Shown piece by piece: positions 21,969 to 31,574 of a DNA stretch of 64,000 nt. Every line of letters starts with the position of its first letter. Within the stretch, counting starts at the first letter, position 1. The stretch is from the NCBI GenBank assembly GCA_963920635.1, contig OY987303.1, positions 42,593,223-42,657,222 of the forward strand. Direction: 5' to 3'. A program made the translations under genes and the position numbers. The notes under the pieces are model-generated. The model was not told the DNA's origin and made no database searches. It worked only from the letters and a program-made list of their open reading frames with translations. Source of the DNA: Pseudeuparius sepicola (lineage: Eukaryota > Arthropoda > Insecta > Coleoptera > Anthribidae).

Positions 21969-24900
21969 CATTTCTTAGTATTTTCACTTGATTTTTTTTC
22001 GTGGTTTAGATAAAGCTATGAAGAATCGTCGTTGTGTGTCACGAATTGTGCAGGACTAATGCGACACTGTGAAAAAAAAAATGCCACACATACCCGAAAT
22101 TCGACTATATTCGGTTAAGAATTTCGAGTATTTCCGCCGCTCAAAAATAATTCGAAGCCACAACGACGATTGAGGCATTCGATAACATTATTTTAAGACT
22201 ACTTTCAAGTCGATACGTTTGTTCGTTAGGCTATGATTTAAAAACTAGGAACCCATTGCCCGGCAATAAAATGTTCCGTGAATTGGCCAACCGAGCAGGA
22301 ATTATTAGACGTACGGAGGTACGGAGATGGGCGAGCGGGCGGGCGTTCGCTGGAACTCGTATTTCCCCTACTTCCCCCTACTTCGGCCTACCTCACCGGG
22401 CTCAGGAACCACGTCAGGGGAACTTTCAATCGATATCTGATGTTTCATTTTATTAGTCTCCCTTATTTGTGTTTCGTTTGTTTTGAATATTAGCACAGAC
22501 GTATATAGCTTAGCGAAGCTATATACGTCTGTGATATTAGCAAATATTTTCGAGTACCCGAAGGTGAAGAAAATATTTTCTACCGCAGCTTAGTAAATAT
22601 GGTCCTGTGCGTAGCTCTATATTAGAAGATCAGACTCAGGACAAGTAGCTTGGCAATGCTGGAAGTTTGTGCTATTAGCATGTAAACTAGAAATTCCATT
22701 GGCAAATTATTTCAATATTTTTCATTTTCATGGACTTGCCAGGCTGGACATTCAATCATACCACCTTCCACCTTCCCCTACCGTCCCCACCACATACCAG
22801 ATGTCGTGTCCACCAGTCTAGTATATTCGCGGTGGGGAAAATTGAGAAGCCTGGAGGCGATGCGGAAGGCGAGGTTATAGAACAACAGAACCCTATGCAT
22901 TATCGTTATTTCGCTCAAACCTACTTAGTATCGTTCTGTCTTTGTCTTTAATAGCGGGATACATTTTGTTTTTAGCGGTGTTGTACTTTTCTGGAAGGAA
23001 GAATCTGTAAAATTATAATTCCAATATAAAAACCTCATCCTACTAGAGATCGAACAACTGAACGGTTACTGTGAAGCGAGTCATGAATGGCATCTTTCAC
23101 AAATTAACAAAAATGCTTTGAAATCTATGCGGAATTACAGTAAAAATAGGTAATAATCAGTAAAGGCAGCGTACTTACTGTTACCGGGACGACGTACTTT
23201 CGTGTGTTTGTGGTTAGTGTGATATATTATAGGTAAGCAACTTGTACCTAATATCATAGACAAAGTTACAGGTAGATTGACCATTGTTGAAATTCCTGAG
23301 AATTCTGCATACATTTTTATATAAAAACTAATATCTAAATTAAAATACCTACCTGCCTATCTCAATTTAGTGGTATCGAGTTCTAGGAATTGCAAGGCAT
23401 TACAATAATTTATCTGTTTTAAATTGTTTACGGTACAAAATTAAAGTATGAATGTTGGCGTGCAAGATTTTTTCGGACGGCTTTTAAATATAGCATTTCG
23501 TCGTGTATCTCCATATTGTGTATATCTGAAGGATTTTTTTAATTATTTTATATTTCTGTAATTTATAGTACTTACCCAAACTACCCAATGGGCAATTTTC
23601 ACTCTTTTGTGGAATAAGTGCAGGATGAAGTGTGTCCAAAATAAAGCATAAGAAAAATTAAATTCAAGTATCCTAGGCTCGTGACATCGGGTTTCCATAA
23701 GTCGCTGATCGTAGAGAGGGTCATTATGCAAAAATTTTTAATTCTGGCGCAATGAAACAAACTAACATCGTAAAGTTGAGAAAAACATTTTTGAAATCTG
23801 ACCGTCATTTCAGTTGGCATGCTATAAACCTTTAGAGCATTATCGTAGTCGAACGAGTTAGTGCGTGCACTTTTTACCGGTTAGAATAATATACCTATTG
23901 CATTTCAAAATTGTAGATTTCGAAAATGCAAAATATAGGTATAGTGTCCGATTGGAAAATCTTAAGTTTATATATTTTCTCAACTTTACGATTTTCTTTT
24001 GTTTCATCAGGTGTTCAGAAAAAGTCCGACAACTTTCATTTCAAACTTTCTTTTCCACGTTTTCAGTTGTCAAATTAATAATAATTATTGACAAACACTG
24101 ACTTTAATATTAGGATAGTCAAATATAGTAGTTACATACTCTCAATTATTTGTGGCCGCGGATGTATGTAAATTTTATAATAACTTTATTGTCCAATAAT
24201 AATAATATAGGAATGTGTCTTATTTTAATGTTTATTGAATAGTCTATAATATGTATGAAGTTATTGAGTAAACTCAGGATTGAATGGATTCTTTATTCTT
24301 AATCATACAAATACTTTACAAATATGCAGAATAGGGGCACAGTCTAAGATAAAGAGTCAATCACATTGTGGTGGAACGCACTTTGAATGCTTTCAAATGA
24401 GCCATTTTCTTGGGTTCAGGATTTACAAGAAGTCATGTTTTACATAGCTTGATGAACTACTGAACGAACGTGTCCTATATCAAAGAAAATGGTACTACGC
24501 AAGTATCATTTTCTTTGCCTATATACAGTGTTCGTCATAAGTTTGGACACAAATGTGAATTTCTTTTATTTGTAATAGTTTCTCAGAAAATTTTATATGC
24601 ACCCCTCTTTTTCAGAATATTAAAAAATGGTTTTAAGAATTGAGAGAGGGTATCAAATACAAAATTACAGCCGGCTACTAGGAATTTTTTCCGTGTTTTC
24701 AACTTTTTTCCGGCCTCTCTGTATAATCAAAAACGAGTTACCTACTGAAGTGACTTTATCTTCAATTTTTGTGTACTCAGAAATTATGAGAAAAATTTAA
24801 CAATTTTTGAAAAAAGAATAAGGTTTTTATTTTTTATCGAGTTAAAAAAATTACCTAATAAAAACAAAATCAATTCATATGACCCAAAAACGAAGCCCTT

Positions 24901-25079
24901 GCGGATATTTTCTTACAAGCAGTTTTTGCTTTTGGAAGTCACCAAAGAATATATCTACACACAATGAATTTTTAAGCATTACCTATTTCCCCTTAAAAAT
25001 TTCTTGATAAAAATAACTTATAAGTACCTACATGCAGTTTTTATAGTTATTGAGGTTTATTACCTAGTGCAAAATAGGA
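21969..25079. other. 3.1-kb non-coding cargo inside the foldback element
   Basis: Neither array nor element coding. Parts at 22240-22430 and 22740-22880 are richer in G+C than the rest, but no exon, RNA or paired terminal repeats could be shown apart from the hairpin at 22494. A mariner-like tip (ATACAGTGTTCGTCATAAG) lies near 24524. It may be captured host DNA or an old untranslated leader. Confidence 0.5.
22494..22533. repeat. Perfect 18-bp-arm hairpin, 4-base loop
   Basis: CACAGACGTATATAGCTT and its exact complement flank the loop AGCG. It could form a cruciform or an RNA hairpin. Its role is unknown. Confidence 0.8.
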
Positions 25080-26019
25080 TCGTCTTTGTCTACTATCTGG
25101 ATAGTAACATCAATTGGTACATGCATTGTCTAGGTGTTGGTAAGAAGATATCGTCCTCTTTGTATCTTTTGCGTAAACTAAAAAAAATGCTAATGTAGAA
25201 ACACTACTAAGCGCATATTATGCCCTGATCCACTCGGCTATCAATTATGGACTAGTGGTGTGGGGTGGTTCTCCGAATGCCCGTAAAATTTTCATGTTGC
25301 AAAAAAAAGCAATTCGAATAATCGCTGGAAAAGGTCCAAGAGAACACTGTCAGCCGTTGTTTATTGAATATGGCGTATTACCGCTCCCCGCGCTTTTTAT
25401 ATTCAACTCGCTTCTTGAAATTCATAAAAACAAACATCGCTACGTGACGCCTGCTGACGTTCACACACACACTACACGTTCTAAACACCTCCTAAGGGCT
25501 GTTAAGTTTAGACTGTGTAAATCGGAGAAAAATTCACTTCGGGTGAAATATTACAATGCTCTTCCTGTAAGGATAACTCATTTTGACTGCAACAAATTCA
25601 AGAAGGAAATAAAGCAGCATTTCTTAAAGTATTGTTTCTATTCAGACGAAGAATATTTCAGTATTCCTTTCTTATAATGAATGTATTACGGGTTACGGGT
25701 CAAATGTGCTCACATTCCACCCATCACAGGGTGACTTTTGTTTGTGTGTCTTTGTCCAATGTATTTTGTCCTGTATTTTAATCAAGGTTTTTTAATCAAG
25801 GTTTTTTAATTATTGATGAGTCTTATCTACTAAAGATTATTCTCTTTATATTGTTATTTATCTGCCTATGTGATATTTTAGCATTTAAAATGAGTGTATT
25901 ATAATGTATTATTATGTTTAACCAAATCTTTCATGTTATGTCTACTTATTGTCCTGGATGGTAAACTATCTTGACTTGCAACAAATGTATACTAATGTAC
26001 GTAAAGTTGTCAATAAAAT

Positions 26020-26056
<37 letters not shown>
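25080..26056 (+). pseudogene. 3' end of a non-LTR retrotransposon (LINE)
   Basis: The translation contains YLDSNINWYMH and LYLLRKLKK, then after a one-base frameshift near 25195 a segment with YGLVVWGGSP and LQKKAIRIIAG. This is the C-terminal part of reverse transcriptases of jockey/CR1/RTE-like LINEs. The reading ends at 25677. The 3' UTR ends in AATAAAATT and a (CTAT)n tail at 26021-26056, as LINE copies do. It is 5'-truncated and sits inside the foldback cargo. Confidence 0.8.
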
Positions 26057-26057
<1 letters not shown>

Positions 26058-26566
26058 ATGTTTTTAATATTTTGTTATCGAAGCCGGCAGTTCTTAATTT
26101 GAATTAATATTGTTTTAGGATTTAACACACAAGTGATGAGACCAATATAACTCCATATACCGAGCCATATACATATATACATCGTACATATTCATTAACA
26201 GCCAAAAGTCGTGTCTACAACAATGTAGGATTTATGCTTAGAACATTATACCACAGAATAACCAAATTTCCTTATACTACGAAAAGGAAACACGCTAGGA
26301 ATTCTGTATATATGATATACATCCGCACACCTGATATTTTTTGTGATACCTATGCTTACATATATTATCATTGATTAAAGTTCGAAATGATATTATCTAT
26401 GTACCTGCATAATATGCATGCCGTAGCTTAAAAGTTGTCTCAATATAGGATTCTTATTTTTTATAAAATAAGCAACAAAAGTACTTATGTGTTACTTAGA
26501 TATTTGTAACAGACTGTATACCTAGTACAAAACATAAACTTTCTTTTCGAAATTAGCCAAACTAAA
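26057..26566. other. Leader region before the foldback coding part
   Basis: AT-rich. A short dispersed palindrome (ACCACAGAATAACC ... GGAATTCTGTATA, 26245-26310) relates to 11478-11520. No clear promoter motif can be assigned. Confidence 0.35.
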
Positions 26567-28051
26567 ATGTTTATAAGTAGAACTAAAGTATTCGAACTAA
26601 TTTATCAGGAAATATCAAGTCAAGATGAAAATTTTAACTTTGAGAAAAAAATACCAATCTGCACGATAGAAAAAATAATAGACGCACTTAAAAACACGAA
26701 GTATGCTTACCGTTCGACTGTTTACAAAATTATATATAAAAATAATTATTTCAAATGTTTTTTTATGTCCAAAAGACGAGGAGAAAATGTCGCAGTTTTC
26801 AATAATAATAATTTTTTAGATTTTATAAGAAAAAACGATGTTAAGGATCTTCCGTCGTATTTTAATTTTGATGAAAATAACATCTACGAAAAAATTTGCC
26901 GATATTTTTCATTAAAAAATAATGTAAAAAATAGAAAAAGAATTTATTCTACTTGGCGACGCAGAAAGTGTAAACTGGACAACCAACAAAGTAAAAATCT
27001 CTGCATCGACTTAAATTTGGAAACGTCAGAATCAATAATTAATGTATCTGGTTCAAGTTATTTTCATAACGACGAAAGTAATAGCTTTTCAAATTCCTTG
27101 ACACCTTCAAATAAAGGTGATTTTACAAATATTTTTGCATGCTTTCCTGAAAAGGGAAGCAAGAATGGACGTCCGTTGAAAGGTCTTAATTGTTCAAAGA
27201 AGAGAAACGATGTACTTTTTTCCGTAAACCCTCGTAATGACAACAATCTAAATAGTGAAGGAGAATTAACCAATACATGTTTCTCACCTACAGACAAAAA
27301 TACCTTAACTGTGAAAACATCTCCTGGGACATATTCCTTTGTACCGTCGAGGAAACAAGACGATATTATGGAGATTTCTTCGTCAGAAGTGAAGGTGTCT
27401 AACAAAGAGTCCTTGCGATTATCAAGTTCAACCGAAAATACTGACATCCAATCCCATAATGTAAATATCTTATGCACAACTTCTACAGATGGCGCTAGTT
27501 TGTCAACTTCCAAACATTCTCTCGAAACAAGACCATTTAACGAACAAGTACACTTAACGAACATAAATGACAAATGGGATATTTCTTTGGAAGAAGCCAA
27601 GTTGTCTACAAAGGTATTAGGATTTTCAAGTCCAAACAAAATTGACGATATTTTACCAAACGATGCAGTAAGTATTCATCAGATATCTTCTTTCGGAAAT
27701 TCAAGCTCTTCGACGCCCAAAAATTCCCCAGAATCAAGTCCGTTTGTGTCGTTTACCGATGTAAAAGACCAGTTGGATATATCCTCACCGGAAGTGAAGG
27801 TGCCTAAAGAAATATTACGATTATCAAGCCCAAACAAAAATAGTGATATACTACCCCCTAATGCAAAAAATATCCATCCCATTAATTGGACAACTAAATA
27901 TAGTGACTGTAATGTATTTGAGGGAGAATTTACTCTAGAATCGAAAATTAAACCTTCGATATTAAACGATATTAGCAAAAAGTTAACTCCACATTACCAT
28001 TACTATATACGAAATCGTATATTTAAATATGTCAATAATATATGTACTTAA
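26567..28051 (+). CDS. Foldback element ORF1: Ser-rich, internally repeated N-terminal region
   Basis: Starts at ATG 26567 and runs 494 codons. Residues 1 to about 135 are Lys/Asn/Phe-rich with YRSTVYKIIYKN and TWRRRKCK, possibly DNA-binding but unrecognised. From about 215 to 450, three imperfect copies of a 65-80-residue module recur, each with a DIS/EIS-S.EVK segment and a later LSSPNK-type segment. The last residues overlap the transposase frame (+1) by 23 bases, and the nuclease-protease region downstream is back in this frame. I infer that ORF1, transposase and the rest were once one long protein; separate proteins cannot be excluded. No membrane segment or signal peptide is seen. Confidence 0.7.
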   Translation: MFISRTKVFELIYQEISSQDENFNFEKKIPICTIEKIIDALKNTKYAYRSTVYKIIYKNNYFKCFFMSKRRGENVAVFNNNNFLDFIRKNDVKDLPSYFNFDENNIYEKICRYFSLKNNVKNRKRIYSTWRRRKCKLDNQQSKNLCIDLNLETSESIINVSGSSYFHNDESNSFSNSLTPSNKGDFTNIFACFPEKGSKNGRPLKGLNCSKKRNDVLFSVNPRNDNNLNSEGELTNTCFSPTDKNTLTVKTSPGTYSFVPSRKQDDIMEISSSEVKVSNKESLRLSSSTENTDIQSHNVNILCTTSTDGASLSTSKHSLETRPFNEQVHLTNINDKWDISLEEAKLSTKVLGFSSPNKIDDILPNDAVSIHQISSFGNSSSSTPKNSPESSPFVSFTDVKDQLDISSPEVKVPKEILRLSSPNKNSDILPPNAKNIHPINWTTKYSDCNVFEGEFTLESKIKPSILNDISKKLTPHYHYYIRNRIFKYVNNICT

Positions 28052-29438
28052 TATATGTAAACAAAATAAATCTAAATGTAAAAAGTTTAAAATTGTTTTT
28101 GATGTTAATTCGAACAATTTGAAGGTTTTCAGTTCTTCCATAAATTTTAGCCATGATGCAAAGTTGACAGGCCAAGTAAGGGGAACTGAACGACAAATTG
28201 TCAAAAATGAATTAATGCGAAAAAAGCTTTTAATTATAAAAAAAGATACCTTGTTGAAAGCAAATAAAATAGTCGCGGAAGTTGGGAGAAACCTTCAAAA
28301 AATAAAATCTGACCACACTTTGAGGAAAATTAAGTCAGACGCGTCCTCCCAATTAGATAGATATAAAAACGATTACTTAGACATAACTTCTATGGCCAAT
28401 GATCATCCCGAATATATTAAAGAAGTTTCTTGTGTTCCGTTTAACGTAAAAATTTACAGTGCTGAGCAGCTCAAAGTTTTAAAACAGTGCGGTAGTCACA
28501 AATTACCAACAATATATTTTGATGCTACAGGCGGAATCGTGAGAAAAATCGTCAAAAGTAATAAAAGAATATACTTTTACACTGCTGTCGTCCGATTAGA
28601 AATGGCCAAAAGAATATATCCTCTTTTTTCAATGATTTCAGCAGTTCATGATGCAAACTCAATATTCAAGTTGAATGATTTTAGATATTTTTGTGAAAGC
28701 CACCATATATGGCCAAGTTTTTCTATGATCGTCACGGATTTTTCTTTTGCAAATTTACACGCAATTTGCAAAGTATTTAATCGCTGCACACTTGTAGAGT
28801 TTATTGCTAGATGTTATGCAATTGTTTTAACAAAGGTCAGTTTGCCCGAACATTTTATAATTGTTCATCTGTGCAGTGCCCATTTTATGAAAATGGTCAG
28901 CAGTGACATTGAAAAATTGGCTACAGATGACACGCAAAAAGGATTTTATAAAGATCTCATTGCGGCTGCCATTTTAATAGATAACTTGAAAAAATTTGAC
29001 GAATTCATTCAAAACATTGCGATAGTCTCAACCACTACATTTTTCAACGATAATGTATATAGCGCACTTGAACATATAACAAATTACAAAAAAGGCTCCA
29101 ACGAAGATTTTCCGACTTATTCAATTGAAGTTAAATTAACAGAACACGAAGAGGATAGGGAAGGTGTATTCAAAGGTAGTCCATTTTATAAGAGGTACTT
29201 AAACTTGGTACCTTCTATCAAAAATATTCACAAAGACGTGGGGTGTTGTACACCCAACACATTCAACAATGAAAGTATATTTAATCTTATATTGACTAAA
29301 TACGTATCTTTGGCTCCACTGTGGACTTCAATAATATTACCTGAACCAAAAAGTGTGAGTAATGCTCCAGTAGAAAATTATTTTGGTCAATTGAAAAACA
29401 TAACATTGGAAAATGAGATAATGATGTTACCTCATTAA
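28029..29438 (+). CDS. Foldback element Mutator-like DDE transposase
   Basis: An open frame of 469 codons. Catalytic landmarks of the MULE fold appear in order: IYFDATGG (D165), MIVTDFSFANLHAICKVF (D237), a C-x2-H pair in LCSAHFMK (C282, H285), and E449 in NAPVENYFG. The N-terminal part (residues 15-60, ending HDAKLTGQVRGTER) sits where WRKY/FLYWCH-type DNA-binding regions lie in this superfamily, though the zinc ligands are not clear. It would cut and rejoin element ends, leaving 9-bp duplications as seen here. The frame ends ten codons after E449 at a frameshift into the downstream region. The ATG at 28029 may not be the native start. Confidence 0.85.
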   Translation: MSIIYVLNICKQNKSKCKKFKIVFDVNSNNLKVFSSSINFSHDAKLTGQVRGTERQIVKNELMRKKLLIIKKDTLLKANKIVAEVGRNLQKIKSDHTLRKIKSDASSQLDRYKNDYLDITSMANDHPEYIKEVSCVPFNVKIYSAEQLKVLKQCGSHKLPTIYFDATGGIVRKIVKSNKRIYFYTAVVRLEMAKRIYPLFSMISAVHDANSIFKLNDFRYFCESHHIWPSFSMIVTDFSFANLHAICKVFNRCTLVEFIARCYAIVLTKVSLPEHFIIVHLCSAHFMKMVSSDIEKLATDDTQKGFYKDLIAAAILIDNLKKFDEFIQNIAIVSTTTFFNDNVYSALEHITNYKKGSNEDFPTYSIEVKLTEHEEDREGVFKGSPFYKRYLNLVPSIKNIHKDVGCCTPNTFNNESIFNLILTKYVSLAPLWTSIILPEPKSVSNAPVENYFGQLKNITLENEIMMLPH

Positions 29439-29440
29439 AG

Positions 29441-30400
29441 ATTGAGTGCAACTTAGGGATACCAAAAACAAAACTGACGAAGCCGGCCCTTGATGATGAA
29501 AAATCTTCCCAAGAATCTTGGAACAAGAAATCCACAAAAAATCGAAGCCATTTTCAGGGGAGCTATTTACAAACAGCAAGCCAAGTTCTTGTAAAACGTG
29601 CAGAAGAAAACCTACATAAACCGGAATCTTATGACTACTCTAAATCTCAAAATAATGATAAAAACTTAGCTAGTGCGTGTACATCTTTTTTGGAAAAAAT
29701 AAATTTAACTGCCCATAATAGAAAATAAATAGAAATCCAAACAAGACAACAAGGTCTGAGCTCTCTTTGGCATGAGGAAAGAAAAGTCAGAGTAACTGCT
29801 TCATTCTTTGGCAGAATATGCAAGGCAAAAAACGAGCAATCTTACCCTGCTGTTGTTAAAAGTATATTAAGGCAAGGAAGTTTACATACACCAGCAATCG
29901 ATTATGGTCTAGAAAATGAAGAAAAAGCAAGGCAAAAATATTCAGAAGTAAAAAACGTAACAGTACACCCATCGGGTCTTTATATCCATCCGGGTTACTG
30001 TTTTCTAGCAGGATCCCCAGACGGTCTAATCAGTGATGACGGTATGATTGAAATTAAATGTCCATATGGCATCAAAGATCAAGACCCGAACATGAGTAAC
30101 TTAGACTTTTTGACTAAAAACGGAGACATCAATGTTAATCACAAATATCACTATCAAATTCAAGGTCTGTTGGAAATTACTAATAGATCTTGATGTGACC
30201 TTGCCATACATTCTCTAGTTGGAATGAAAATAGTAAGAGTGGTAAGGTGCAAAGAATTTTGGGAAAAAATGGTAATAAAATTAAAGTCGTTTTTTCATTT
30301 TTATTTATTACCCGAAATTGTGGCACCAGGATCTATATTTAGTCTTTCCCAAGAATACAGAAAATGGACAACAATATCTGACTTAACTTTTTTGAAAAAT
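29441..30400 (+). pseudogene. YqaJ-type (PD-(D/E)XK) nuclease domain
   Basis: One frame, continuous with ORF1's frame, with stops at 29726-29728 and 30191-30193. The motifs in order are KVRVTASFFGRICK; IDYGLENEEKARQKY, with an active-site Glu; AGSPDGLISDDGMIEIKCPY, with the catalytic D...ExK core; and YHYQIQGLLEIT with the final Q-x-Q-type helix. A following CKEFWEK...LLPEI segment is also usual in eukaryotic YqaJ/lambda-exonuclease-like proteins. The second stop falls where a Trp precedes CD in relatives, so it looks like a simple nonsense change. It may process DNA ends in transposition; that role is inference. Confidence 0.8.
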
Positions 30401-31216
30401 GGACTCGTAGATAACCTTGATTATTATAAAGAGTTAAAAAACAAACGTCCATACACAATAACTGTAACTGAAGATATTGATTTTTCCCTAAAAGAACTTC
30501 GAAGTGACGACTTTCTTACATTAAATAAGAATCAGTTAGTTAGTAGTTTTGTGATTGATCATTTGTTTTTTCATTTAAATAAGACAAACTCTAAATATCA
30601 AATAGTTTCAGTGGAAAAATCGTCCATTATTTTTTCTGAAATATGTAATGAACATTTCATTGAAAATATAAGTTTTAACCGTAACATCATTATTATGCCA
30701 ATAGAACGCCATGGTCACTAAGTTTTAGATTTCGCTAATTTTAAAAATAAAGTTTTTACATTTATAGATCCGCTTGGAAAAGAGCTGCAAGGTCAGAGTT
30801 ATTATTTTACAAAATTTAAAATTCTCATAGAATTCAAAAATTATAACTATTCAAGCTGGAAACTTCAAAATCTACAACACATTATGCAGGACGATCCGTA
30901 CAATTGTGGCGTGTTCATTATTTATTTCTTCCAGCAAATAACCAAAGATAAAAGCTTGGCCGATCCCATAGATATCAATGAATACCGAAAATATTTAAAA
31001 TATATGTTAATAAAGGAATCTAGTGATATTAAATTAAAATGTCTTTTCTGCGCTTTAAATGTAAATGAAACTAATAAAACCGAATATTTTCAGTGCAGAT
31101 GTTGTCGTAGAAAAATTCACAATTGTTGCCTCTTGATGCAAAGTGAAATCGTAAAAGGCATAGGAAAACATTCAAAAACACTAAATGACATGTGTGAATT
31201 ATGTCGACAAAATTAG
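30401..31216 (+). pseudogene. Ulp1/C48-type cysteine protease plus PHD finger
   Basis: Same frame as the nuclease, with a stop at 30719-30721. The protease shows the His of RHGH just before the stop (30716-30718), the Asp of FIDPLGKE, and QDDPYNCGVF with the oxyanion Gln and nucleophile Cys. All four key residues are present in the right order and spacing for a SUMO/ubiquitin-like protease. The C-terminus (about 31038-31210) has C-x2-C, C-x2-C, x4-H-x2-C and C-x2-C, a complete C4HC3 PHD-type zinc set. Ulp1-like domains are known passengers in several eukaryotic DNA transposons. The coding region ends at the stop at 31214-31216. Confidence 0.8.
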
Positions 31217-31574
31217 AACTTTTAATCAATAGTAAATATGATTAATAAAACGTTAATTAATTGTTGCATACTTTGCTTTTGGTTAAGTAAGCAACACCAA
31301 AAATACAGATACTATTTTACACAGATATTATTAGGCAGTTACCATTTTCAGAATTATTAATTTTTGTTAGCAAAAGAGTTTCGTTTCATTTTTATTTTAT
31401 TATATTGCTTAGTATTATGTACTTTAGCATTTTTGTTTGCCAAAGATTTTTTTTTTGTACCTAGTGTTGTAAATAAAAACATAGGTACACATAAACCTAA
31501 TTATTAATGTTGATGTTTCAGCATTTTTATTTTAATGGAACATCCTATACATTATTTTTACCTCCCTTATTAGG
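31217..31574. other. 3' spacer of the foldback core
   Basis: AT-rich, with a possible polyadenylation signal AATAAA (31225-31245 region and near 31472). No other structure is seen before the right array begins. Confidence 0.4.

Noticed and set aside
21733..21987. 84-codon minus-strand frame with an internal repeat
   Set aside because: It is simply two satellite units that happen to lack stops.
27064..27639. 191-codon minus-strand frame
   Set aside because: It is the shadow of the ORF1 repeat region, with no motif of its own.
26567..31216. Polinton, Zisupton/KDZ or Academ identity because of the Ulp1 protease
   Set aside because: No DNA polymerase, packaging ATPase, capsid or KDZ-type motifs are seen. 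The D-D-CxxH-E layout, foldback arms and 9-bp duplication fit Mutator/NOF-like elements better.
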